Assembly: GCF_900102135.1 (NCBI RefSeq)
Contig: NZ_FMVJ01000006.1
Location: forward strand, 248,001 to 312,000
DNA from: Microvirga guangxiensis
GTDB taxonomy: Bacteria > Pseudomonadota > Alphaproteobacteria > Rhizobiales > Beijerinckiaceae
Reading direction: 5' to 3'
DNA: 64,000 nt
Under the pieces are notes generated by a model. That model was not told where the DNA came from and searched no databases. It saw only the letters and a program-made list of their open reading frames with translations. Position numbers and translations under genes: made by a program. Shown piece after piece: positions 1 to 7,899 of the stretch (position 1 is the first letter of the stretch; every line of letters starts with the position of its first letter).

Positions 1-948
1 TATACGCCTATCAATGAAATGTTCATTTGCGCCACCTTTTCAGCGGCTTATGGGTGGTGGAATGAGCAGTTACAAAGCGATCAAGCCTTCGTCACAGCTT
101 TGAAGCACATCGTGAAGGCAAATGTTCTGGCTATGGAGCGGATTCTCAAGGTCCGTCCGGATGCGCTCTTCATCCAGAGCGAGTCCTCGGAATATTTTCA
201 CGCTGAGAATCCGGCAGCGATCAAACCTGCCGAGATCATGAATGCCCGGCGCTTTCTCTCTCTCGACCTCAATTATGGCCGCCGCGTCGATTCCGAGATG
301 TATGAGTTTCTCATGGATAACGGGATGACACGGGACGAATATCACTTCTTCCTCAGCCGCTCCTCCCTTCGTCACCACTGCATCATGGGCAATGACTATT
401 ACGTCACCAATGAGCACCGGGTGGCTGCGGACGGTTCATCGAGATCGGCGGGTGATGTATTCGGCTATGACGAGATTACGCGCCAGTATTACGATCGTTA
501 TCGCCTGCCAGTCATGCATACCGAGACGAACCTTATGGAAGGGCCGACCGGGGAAGAGGCGGTCAATTGGCTTTGGAAGCAATGGGCCAACGTACTCCGG
601 GTTAGGAACACGGGAGTGCCCATTGTCGGTTTCACATGGTACTCCCTGACCGACCAGATGGATTGGGATGTCGCTCTTCGCGAGGAGAACAACCGCGTTG
701 CGCCGGTCGGTCTCTACGATCTCGATCGCAACATCCGTCCTGTCGGCCGCCGCTACAAGCAATTGATCCACGACTGGTGCAACGTGCTTCCCGCTCAAAG
801 CGTGTGCCTGACGGTTCCCGTCGTCTGGCCCCATGAACATGAGGAGAAGTCCGTCCGGCGCCGCCAGGATAGCCTGCGGGAAATGCGCCGCAAGGAATCC
901 CGAGAGGATGACGAGCCTGCCGCCACAACCCAGGAAGTCCGTCGCTAG
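1..948 (+). CDS. Family 1 glycosyl hydrolase-like protein, 5' end outside window
   Basis: The reading frame is open from base 1, before the first internal ATG at 19, so the true start lies upstream. The first visible residues, YTPINEMF, match the acid/base region of glycoside hydrolase family 1 (usually T-x-NEP). MHTETN near visible residue 175 corresponds to the nucleophile region (usually I/V-TENG), and GFTWYSLTDQMDW matches the conserved GH1 C-terminal W-S-L-x-D-N-x-E-W block. Both candidate catalytic glutamates are present, but the surrounding residues are atypical, so the substrate cannot be inferred. The last 40 or so residues are charged and Arg-rich, beyond the barrel. The closest alternative is a GH1-like domain with altered specificity in cell-surface sugar metabolism. 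The fold assignment is fairly sure; the function is not. Confidence 0.7.
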   Translation, partial: YTPINEMFICATFSAAYGWWNEQLQSDQAFVTALKHIVKANVLAMERILKVRPDALFIQSESSEYFHAENPAAIKPAEIMNARRFLSLDLNYGRRVDSEMYEFLMDNGMTRDEYHFFLSRSSLRHHCIMGNDYYVTNEHRVAADGSSRSAGDVFGYDEITRQYYDRYRLPVMHTETNLMEGPTGEEAVNWLWKQWANVLRVRNTGVPIVGFTWYSLTDQMDWDVALREENNRVAPVGLYDLDRNIRPVGRRYKQLIHDWCNVLPAQSVCLTVPVVWPHEHEEKSVRRRQDSLREMRRKESREDDEPAATTQEVRR

Positions 949-1015
949 ACGAAGCCTACATTCCGATCTATGGAGCCCTGAGAGTTAACGGCCTCGGAGG
1001 AGGGCGCATTCACGG

Positions 1016-1825
1016 ATGTTGGTCGATAGCCATTGCCACCTGGATTTTCCAGATATTCAGACCCGTCTCCCTGAGGTTCTCGCAGCCGCTCAAGCTGCTG
1101 GAGTCGGCAGGCTTGTGACAATCTCGACCCATGTGGCCCGTTATGAGACCTATAAGGCGTTGGCGGAGGCGAACGAAGCCGTTTACTTCACCGTCGGCAC
1201 GCACCCCCATAACGCGGCGGAGGAACCAAATGTGCCGGCATCGCGGCTGGTAGAACTCTCTGCTCACCCGAGGTGCATCGGGATCGGAGAGGCTGGGCTG
1301 GATTACCATTACGACAAGAGCCCCCGGGATGTGCAGCGTAAGGTCTTCCGGACGCATATCGAGGCAGCACGAGAGACAGGCCTGCCTCTCGTCATTCATG
1401 CGCGCAATGCCGACGAGGACATGATTGAAATTCTGTCTAATGAGATGGAGCAAGGGCGGTTCAGAGCCGTTCTGCACTGCTTCTCGTCCGGAGAGAAGCT
1501 GGCGCAGGTTGGTGTCGAACTGGGACTTTATGTTTCGTTCTCCGGCATCCTGACCTTCAGGAACTCGGAGGAGATCCGCCAGATCGCTGCCGCCGTGCGT
1601 CACGACAGGCTTCTCGTCGAGACGGATGCGCCTTATCTCGCTCCTGTGCCATTCCGTGGCAAGACCAACGAACCAGCTTATGTGGCCCATACCGCCCATG
1701 TGCTCGCAAATGTCGTCGGCGTTACCGATAGCGAAATCGCAAGGATCACGACCGAGAATTTTTATCGCCTTTTCTCCAAGGCTGCTCAGGCTGATACGGT
1801 TAGGGAGCAGGCTGGCTCGCCATGA
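1016..1825 (+). CDS. TatD family metal-dependent hydrolase
   Basis: A 269-residue protein of usual TatD length. Metal-binding elements are all visible: DSHCHLDF at the N-terminus (HxH), GEAGLDYHYD (Glu), VIHARNAD (His), LHCFSSG (His) and ETDAPYLAP (Asp), followed by the family tail with NEPAYV. TatD proteins are cytoplasmic TIM-barrel hydrolases with 3'-5' exonuclease activity on DNA, linked to DNA repair and turnover; this member's own substrate is not shown. The start ATG at 1016 follows a GGAGGAGGG purine run and gives the canonical N-terminus. The stop overlaps the next gene by ATGA, so the two are translationally coupled. Family assignment is secure. Confidence 0.93.
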   Translation: MLVDSHCHLDFPDIQTRLPEVLAAAQAAGVGRLVTISTHVARYETYKALAEANEAVYFTVGTHPHNAAEEPNVPASRLVELSAHPRCIGIGEAGLDYHYDKSPRDVQRKVFRTHIEAARETGLPLVIHARNADEDMIEILSNEMEQGRFRAVLHCFSSGEKLAQVGVELGLYVSFSGILTFRNSEEIRQIAAAVRHDRLLVETDAPYLAPVPFRGKTNEPAYVAHTAHVLANVVGVTDSEIARITTENFYRLFSKAAQADTVREQAGSP

Positions 1826-2619
1826 CCTTCAAACTAACCATACTAGGCTGCGGTTCTTCGGCCGGTGTCCCTCGTGTCGGCGTCGGTTGGGGTGCGTGCG
1901 ATCCATCCAATCCCAAGAATCGCCGCCGTCGTTGCTCGGTACTCGTCGAGCAAGGATCGGGCACTTCCACGACAGCCGTCCTGGTAGACACAACACCAGA
2001 TCTTCGCGATCAACTGCTCGGCGCCGATGTGAGGCGCCTGGACGGGGTTCTATATACTCACGAGCACGCCGATCACACCCATGGCATCGACGATCTGCGT
2101 CCGCTGGTGATTGCCATGCGCAAGCGCATCCCGGTTTATGCCGATCGCATGACAAGCGAGTTGCTGCAGATCCGGTTTGGTTATTGTTTCAAGTCACCTG
2201 CGGGGAGCAGCTACCCACCGATCCTGGACATGCGGCATCTCAAGGCAGGCACCATGACCACCATATCCGGGCCGGGAGGCCCGGTCGAAGCTATGCCGTT
2301 CCGTCTAATTCACGGCGACATCGACGCCCTCGGATTCCGCTTCGGCAATGTGGCCTATGCGCCCGACGTCAGCCTTATGCCGGAGGGGAGCCTGGGCTAT
2401 CTCGAAGGTCTTGAGGTCCTCGTTCTCGATGCCTTGCGCTACACGCCTCATCCGACACATTTTTCCATTACCGACGCGCTTGAACTAATTGGAAAGGTGA
2501 AGCCGAAGCGCGCGATCCTCACGAACCTGAATACGGATCTCGATTACGAGACATTGCGGCGGGAGCTGCCGCCACAAATCGAGCCTGCCTATGACGGCCT
2601 GCAGGTAGAGATCGGATAA
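1822..2619 (+). CDS. MBL-fold metallo-hydrolase (PhnP/RNase Z-like phosphodiesterase)
   Basis: A 265-residue metallo-beta-lactamase-fold protein. The THEHADHTHGIDD segment near residue 77 carries the HxHxDH dinuclear metal site. GCGSSAGVPRVG at the N-terminus is characteristic of the PhnP-like branch, and a C-terminal HPTHFS supplies a further His. Relatives hydrolyse cyclic or linear phosphodiesters. The gene starts inside the stop of the tatD-like gene (ATGA overlap); this pairing is frequent in alphaproteobacteria and suggests nucleotide or nucleic-acid phosphodiester turnover. No C-P lyase genes are nearby, so a phosphonate role is not supported. Family is sure, substrate unknown. Confidence 0.9.
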   Translation: MTFKLTILGCGSSAGVPRVGVGWGACDPSNPKNRRRRCSVLVEQGSGTSTTAVLVDTTPDLRDQLLGADVRRLDGVLYTHEHADHTHGIDDLRPLVIAMRKRIPVYADRMTSELLQIRFGYCFKSPAGSSYPPILDMRHLKAGTMTTISGPGGPVEAMPFRLIHGDIDALGFRFGNVAYAPDVSLMPEGSLGYLEGLEVLVLDALRYTPHPTHFSITDALELIGKVKPKRAILTNLNTDLDYETLRRELPPQIEPAYDGLQVEIG

Positions 2620-2724
2620 GTCGGCGCAACCACCTGTGCTCGACGCGTCTTGGGCAAAGGGATGATCCGAGAAACGGCGGTCGATGTAGTGCGTTAACAG
2701 AGATGATCTCCACTGGAGTTCGCC

Positions 2725-3321
2725 ATGCGCTACTTTATTCTGCTGTGCGTCTCTCTTATTCCTCTCACCACCTTCGTCGCCGAACCTGCATCCGCTCAGC
2801 AACGCTTGAGGCCCCAAGGCGGGTTCCAGGGCGGTGGCATGGGGTCCGTAGGCATAGGTCCGCGAATGAGACCGGATGCCATTGGCCCAGTTGGCGTGCG
2901 CCCCGGCGGTTTTACGCCCAATCGCCCACCTCGCTTCGTGCCAAGCGGGAACCGCTGGCAGGTAGGGCCTGATCGCTGGCGACCTGGACCGGACCGTTGG
3001 CGTCCCGGTTGGAGGCCCGGACGTTACTATCCAAATCGCTATGTAAGGCGAGGCTACTGGGGTTGGGGTGGATATTACCCAGGCTATTATGATGATTGGG
3101 GGTGGGGCTGGGGGGCAGCCGGATTAGCAACCGGGCTGGCCATAGAAGCCGTCGCGACTCCTGCCTATCCGCTTTACGCAGAGCCTGCTCCGTCGCCCAT
3201 CGGTGGCTATTGTGCGACGCCTGTGCGGACTTGCGCACTGACCAACCCCGCTCCGATTGGCATCGGGTGCTCGTGTCGGGTCCCCGGTGGTCGGGCCAGA
3301 GGAACCGTTGTAGGCCCATGA
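2725..3321 (+). CDS. Exported Gly/Trp/Arg/Pro-rich protein of unknown function
   Basis: A 198-residue protein with a clear signal peptide (hydrophobic residues 3-20, Ala-x-Ala at about residue 24). The mature part is low complexity: a Gly/Met/Pro-rich stretch, then repeats around DRWRPGPDRWRPGWRPGRYYP, then a Tyr/Gly/Trp-rich stretch with GWGGYYPGYYDDWGWGWG, then a hydrophobic segment and a Cys-containing tail (five Cys in the last 45 residues). Such tails are common in small secreted proteins of rhizobial relatives. GGAG at 2715-2718 sits six bases before the ATG. It stands alone between the MBL gene and a convergent LysR gene. No function can be assigned. Confidence 0.7.
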   Translation: MRYFILLCVSLIPLTTFVAEPASAQQRLRPQGGFQGGGMGSVGIGPRMRPDAIGPVGVRPGGFTPNRPPRFVPSGNRWQVGPDRWRPGPDRWRPGWRPGRYYPNRYVRRGYWGWGGYYPGYYDDWGWGWGAAGLATGLAIEAVATPAYPLYAEPAPSPIGGYCATPVRTCALTNPAPIGIGCSCRVPGGRARGTVVGP

Positions 3322-3508
3322 CTGCCTGATGCGTCGCATCTGAATTCGACAACGGCTTTACCCGGCACGGATCCGCGTGCCCGGAAGGCTGCTTGAGCAG
3401 GCAAGAAGATTATCGGCATTGAAAGGCTCGCTGAGATTTTATGACTACATAAAGAAGCCTGCGGATCGTCCCGGCATCCGTGATGAAGGTTTCCTGGAGA
3501 TGACCTTT

Positions 3509-4438
3509 TCAGCTCCCTAGCCGCTCCTCCGCCTGCCGCCTTATATTCATAATTGCTTTCGTGCACTTATCGGTAAAGGCATTGAGAGCTTGTGTGCTAC
3601 TGGCGCTTTGGTTTCTGTGTAGTCGCACGGTATAAGGAATTGAGAATGAAAGGCGCCGCATCTCTAATCCCTGATCGAGGTAATGCATTGCGCTGATAGG
3701 GTTGATAATCGACACCCCGAGGCCTTGGGATACCAGCGAGCATACAGCTGCGGCCGTTGACACTTCCATTCTCAGCCTGCGTGTTACCCGATGCTCATGG
3801 AAAACGTTGTCCAATTTGCGCCGGTATATGTCCTCGGCTGAAAAATAGATGAAGTTGACACCCTCGAAATCGGCTGGAGTTAAAACCTTCTTGTTGGTGA
3901 GGGGATGCCCTTTCGGTGCGATACAGACCTGCTCACCGGCATCGACGCTAGCTGACGTCCAGCCAGAAAATCCGAGATCGGCCTCGATGATGCAGAGATC
4001 GTAATGCTGCGCCGAGATGCCGTTGGCTATTACTGAATTACCAAGTGCATAGATGCTAAGACGAATGGATTCATTATCCTCAAGAAAGTCTCGGCACAGG
4101 GGTGGCAGGAGTGTCGTGCTATAGGCGGGCATGCATACGACTTTGATATGAGAAGCCGCATTCGCGCGGATCGCCTCAGCCGTTCTCCCGATCTCCTCGA
4201 GTCCCACAAATGAGCGACGCACCTCACTGTGCAACGAAATCGCAGCTTCAGTCGGGAATAAGGACCGACCTTTACGGGTAAAGAGCTGGAAGCCTAAGGA
4301 TTGCTCAAATTCCTTGAGTTCTCGGCTGATGGTCGGCTGAGAGGTCCGTAAAGCGAAGGCAGCCTGTGTTGCGCTGCCGCACACCATGACCGCATGGAAA
4401 ATCTCGATATGCCGGGGAGATAATGTCACGCTTGGCAT
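3509..4438 (-). CDS. LysR-type transcriptional regulator
   Basis: A 309-residue LTTR. The N-terminal winged helix-turn-helix covers residues 5-65 (IFHAVMVCGS, AAFALRTSQPTISREL, FQLFTRKGR), followed by a periplasmic-binding-like effector domain (VVCMPAYSTTLLP through LGVSIINPISA). It is divergent from the M81 peptidase gene, with 163 bp between starts, the usual arrangement for an LTTR controlling its neighbour. It therefore probably regulates the downstream peptidase-amidohydrolase-ABC transporter cluster, with a cluster substrate as co-inducer; this is inference. Inverted repeats in the shared intergenic region are candidate binding sites. Confidence 0.92.
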   Translation of the reverse strand: MPSVTLSPRHIEIFHAVMVCGSATQAAFALRTSQPTISRELKEFEQSLGFQLFTRKGRSLFPTEAAISLHSEVRRSFVGLEEIGRTAEAIRANAASHIKVVCMPAYSTTLLPPLCRDFLEDNESIRLSIYALGNSVIANGISAQHYDLCIIEADLGFSGWTSASVDAGEQVCIAPKGHPLTNKKVLTPADFEGVNFIYFSAEDIYRRKLDNVFHEHRVTRRLRMEVSTAAAVCSLVSQGLGVSIINPISAMHYLDQGLEMRRLSFSIPYTVRLHRNQSASSTQALNAFTDKCTKAIMNIRRQAEERLGS

Positions 4439-4443
4439 GCCTC

Positions 4444-4537
4444 ATATCAAAAACGAATGAATTGAGCAGAAGTTGATATTTGCAGTAGTCCAATGCCTTT
4501 GTCACCATCCATCGGAAATCGATCGCGATAAGGCATT
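4444..4537. promoter_or_regulatory. Divergent control region with inverted repeats (candidate LysR operator)
   Basis: Two perfect inverted repeats lie between the divergent LysR gene and the M81 peptidase gene. ATATCAA at 4444-4450 pairs with TTGATAT at 4473-4479, and AATGCCTT at 4492-4499 pairs with AAGGCATT at 4530-4537. LysR regulators commonly bind dyads in the divergent promoter region; the spacings here are longer than a single T-N11-A half-site pair, so they could be outer half-sites. Seen directly: the repeats. Inferred: their use by this LysR protein. Confidence 0.4.
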
Positions 4538-4601
4538 CCGCAGAAGGGGCCGTCGGATCTGGTCAGCAAGGGATCGTTCGACCCCTAGGGAGTGAAGCGG
4601 G

Positions 4602-6074
4602 ATGGTAAAGCGCGTTCTTGTGGCTGAGTTCATGCACGAGACCAATACGTTCAGTGTCCAAGTGACCGATGAGAATGCCTTTCGAAACAGCTGCTACTAT
4701 CTGGATAATGATATTCCCGGCGCGTTCACCGGTACGCGGACTTCGATGGGAGCCGCATTTGAGGCGGCCGAGAAATTCGGTTGGGCCATGCTTCATCCGA
4801 TCGTCACTTCAGCTAACCCCTCCGGCCGGGTAACGGATGATTTTTTCGACCACGTTTCAGATCAAATCATCGACGCTTGTGATGGGGTGGACGGCATACT
4901 GCTTCATCTGCACGGATCAATGTCGACCCAGTCCCACGATGACGGGGAGGGGGAACTCCTTTCGCGGATCCGCGCGCGAGTAGGGGATGCAACTCCGATT
5001 ATGGCAGTGTTGGATCTGCACGCGACGTTGACGCAGAAAATGGCCGACAACTCCAACGCGCTCATATCCTACCGAACTTACCCACATATCGATCAATATG
5101 AACGGACTTGGCAGGCTGCGGAACTTCTTGAAAAAGCGATGAGGGGGGAAGCGACGCCGAAAGTCGCGGTGTCCCGTCGCCCGATTCTGTATGCCCTCGA
5201 TGGTGGACGCACCACCTCCCCCCCTATGATGGAGCTTCTCCGCAGAGGCGATCGGATCGAAGCCGAAGGCCAGGCCCTTGCGGTCAGTATCCAGGCCGGC
5301 TTTTCATCAGCTGACGTTCAGGACATTGGGCCGTCTGTTGCCGTAACAGGGAATGATCTCGTATCGGCGCAGGCCATTGCCGATGAGCTGATGGATTATG
5401 TCTGGGAGCAGCGAACGTTTTCATCTATCCGGTTTACGCCCCTTTCAGAAGCCATAGAGAAGGCCAAGGCAGGCGAGGGGAAAGCCGACAAGCCGCTTAT
5501 CATTGCGGATTACTCGGACAATCCGGGCTCGGGCGCATACGGCGATGCGACGCGGCTTCTTAAGGCCGTCCTGGATGCGGATCTGCAGAATGTAGGTTTC
5601 CACGCAATCTGTGACCCCGAGGCAGCCCTGCAGGCTCAAGCCGCGGGCGTTGGAAACGAGGTCACCCTGATGCTCGGAGGCAAGGTCGATCCGTCGATGG
5701 GCGGAGGGCCCATCGAAGTGACAGCGCAAGTCGTATCGCTGACGGATGGCAGCTTCATCGCTTATGGGCCGATGGGTGGCGGAGCGCGTCGCAACTACGG
5801 CTTGAGTGCATTGCTGCGTATCGGTGGCGTCGAGATCATTGTGATCAGCTATAACGGTCAGGCGACTGATCTTGGGCAGTTTACATCATTGGGTGTCGAC
5901 CCTACTCGCAAGTCGACTATCATCGTCAAATCAATGCAGCATTTCCGCGCGGCGTTCGAGCCAATTGCTCGGGAAGTGATCGAGGTCGATACGGGGGCGC
6001 TGTCCACGCGAAACTTCATGGAACGACCGTACAAGAACATCCGCAGGCCAATCTGGCCTCTTGATGCAATTTAA
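4602..6074 (+). CDS. M81 family metallopeptidase (MlrC-like)
   Basis: A 490-residue protein of full M81/MlrC length. The N-terminus has the family motif AEFMHETNTFS; LLHLHGSM near residue 104, LDLHATLT near residue 143 and SYRTYPHID near residue 162 supply the conserved zinc-binding His/Asp residues. The C-terminal domain includes DYSDNPGSGAYGD and PMGGGARRNYG, also family-typical. MlrC degrades linearised microcystin in sphingomonads, but most M81 members have unknown peptide or amide substrates. There is no signal peptide, so it acts in the cytoplasm, probably on material brought in by the ABC importer encoded downstream. AGGGAG about 8 bases before the ATG supports the start. First gene of the putative operon. 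Confidence 0.88.
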   Translation: MVKRVLVAEFMHETNTFSVQVTDENAFRNSCYYLDNDIPGAFTGTRTSMGAAFEAAEKFGWAMLHPIVTSANPSGRVTDDFFDHVSDQIIDACDGVDGILLHLHGSMSTQSHDDGEGELLSRIRARVGDATPIMAVLDLHATLTQKMADNSNALISYRTYPHIDQYERTWQAAELLEKAMRGEATPKVAVSRRPILYALDGGRTTSPPMMELLRRGDRIEAEGQALAVSIQAGFSSADVQDIGPSVAVTGNDLVSAQAIADELMDYVWEQRTFSSIRFTPLSEAIEKAKAGEGKADKPLIIADYSDNPGSGAYGDATRLLKAVLDADLQNVGFHAICDPEAALQAQAAGVGNEVTLMLGGKVDPSMGGGPIEVTAQVVSLTDGSFIAYGPMGGGARRNYGLSALLRIGGVEIIVISYNGQATDLGQFTSLGVDPTRKSTIIVKSMQHFRAAFEPIAREVIEVDTGALSTRNFMERPYKNIRRPIWPLDAI

Positions 6075-6154
6075 TCAGCTTAATGTGCTCGTCTGTGTGA
6101 AATGTCGTTTTGGGCGAGTAATCATTGAAAGTCACATTCAAGGAGAATGCTGTC

Positions 6155-7783
6155 GTGTCCCCTAAAGCAGATGTTGTTTTGCAGAACGGTCCGATTTGGT
6201 GCGGACGCGACGATGGGGTGGCAGAGGCGATCGCAATCTGGCAGGGGCGTGTTCTGGCTGTCGGTCGGCAAAGCGAGATTGCATCTCTCATTGGTCCTGC
6301 CACACGCATCATCGACCTTGATGGACGCTTGGCAACGCCAGGACTAAACGATTCCCATCTGCATCTCGTTGCTTTGGGCCTCATGATGGATTGGGTCGAC
6401 GCGACACCTGCGGCAGCCCCGACCCTTGATGCGCTCCTTTCCGGAATTCGGGAACGTGCCTCCAAAAGCCGCCCGGGAGAGTGGATTCTTGCGCGGGGCT
6501 ACGATCAGACGAAGCTCGATGTGGGGCGTCATCCGCACCGCACTGAACTTGATGCGGCTGCACCCGACAATCCCGTTATGCTCCTTCGGACCTGCGGCCA
6601 CGTATCGATTTGCAACTCCCGAGCCTTGGAACTTGCAGGGATCGACGAGAGTTCAGCGGAACCTCCGGGCGGCTTTATCGAGCAGCGCAACGGCAGTCTT
6701 ACCGGTCTCCTAGCGGAGAATGCTCGTGGCCCCGTTTGGGCTGCCATTCCACCATCAACGGAAGATAGCCTGGTCGCGGCCATCGAACGTGGAGGTCGCT
6801 ATCTACTATCATTCGGTATTACGAGTTGCATGGATGCTGCCGTTGGTCAGCGAGCGGGTTTCGCCGAGATCAAAGCCTATCATCGTGCCAAGCAGGAAGG
6901 CAGGTTGCCCGTTAGAACCTGGCTGACTTTGTTGGGCGATCCCGACCGTACCATTGTGCCCCAGTGTTACGAAGCCGGTCTGATCTCCGGAACCGGCGAC
7001 GACATGCTGATGATCGGCGCTGTCAAATACTTCCTCGATGGCTCTGCAGGCGGTCGCACAGCGTGGATGTCGAAGCCTTATCTCGGGGACGACCAGACCA
7101 CTGGCGTCAAGATTCTGAGGGATGATGAGCTCAATGAACTCGTCATGGATGCTCACTCCAAAGGATACCAGCTCGCGTGTCATGCGATTGGCGATGCGGC
7201 TATCGAGCAACTGATCACTGCCTACGAGAAAGCCCTCGCGGCACTTCCGGACCCGAACCGGCGCCACCGGATCGAGCATTCCGGTTTCTCGACTCCCGCG
7301 CAACATCAACGAATGCTGAAGGCCGGTATCTATCCCTGCCCTCAACAGGTCTTCATCTATGATTTCGGTGATGCATACATATCAGTGCTCGGTGAGGAGA
7401 GGGCGCTGGGCAGCTATCCTTTCAGAACGTGGTTCGACCTGGGTCTGAAACCTGCGACAGGAAGCGATGCACCTGTATGCGACCCCAACCCGTTCCCGAA
7501 CTTCTACAGCATGCTGACGCGCAAAACCTGGAAAGGAACCGTCATGGATGCGCGCGAACGTGTTACGATCGAATACGCTCTTCAGGCATACACGGAGTTT
7601 GGAGCGTTCTCGCAAAAGCTAGAGAACACCAAAGGTCGCCTCATCGTAGGTCAACTTGCCGATATCGCGGTATTTTCGCGTAATCTTTTGGCAGCAACAC
7701 CTGAGGATATTCTTGACAAGACGTACTGTGATCTTACGATCCGAGGGGGTGCGATTGTTTATGACCGTCTTGGCGTGACTTAG
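6155..7783 (+). CDS. Amidohydrolase family protein (YtcJ-like)
   Basis: About 542 residues of the metal-dependent amidohydrolase superfamily, YtcJ-like branch. Visible features are TPGLNDSHLHL (HxH metal ligands, near residue 65), LDGSAGGRTAW with a strand-end Asp, ACHAIGDAAIEQ, HRIEHSGF, and SDAPVCDPNPF (catalytic Asp). Relatives hydrolyse amides, ureides or N-acyl compounds in the cytosol. The longest frame starts at a TTG at 6125, but AAGGAG at 6140-6145 lies nine bases before GTG 6155, which gives the normal family N-terminus, so I chose that. It follows the M81 gene by about 80 bases in the same direction and probably acts on the same imported substrate. Exact reaction unknown. Confidence 0.88.
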   Translation: MSPKADVVLQNGPIWCGRDDGVAEAIAIWQGRVLAVGRQSEIASLIGPATRIIDLDGRLATPGLNDSHLHLVALGLMMDWVDATPAAAPTLDALLSGIRERASKSRPGEWILARGYDQTKLDVGRHPHRTELDAAAPDNPVMLLRTCGHVSICNSRALELAGIDESSAEPPGGFIEQRNGSLTGLLAENARGPVWAAIPPSTEDSLVAAIERGGRYLLSFGITSCMDAAVGQRAGFAEIKAYHRAKQEGRLPVRTWLTLLGDPDRTIVPQCYEAGLISGTGDDMLMIGAVKYFLDGSAGGRTAWMSKPYLGDDQTTGVKILRDDELNELVMDAHSKGYQLACHAIGDAAIEQLITAYEKALAALPDPNRRHRIEHSGFSTPAQHQRMLKAGIYPCPQQVFIYDFGDAYISVLGEERALGSYPFRTWFDLGLKPATGSDAPVCDPNPFPNFYSMLTRKTWKGTVMDARERVTIEYALQAYTEFGAFSQKLENTKGRLIVGQLADIAVFSRNLLAATPEDILDKTYCDLTIRGGAIVYDRLGVT

Positions 7784-7899
7784 AAAATAAAGAGGGATGC
7801 GTCGAGATACTTAATTGCACCGTTACGGAATGCTTGGGAGTCGGTCGGTCCGGCTGCCGCGGGCAATGCCGCCAGAGTCACTTACGTTGGAGGACCACC

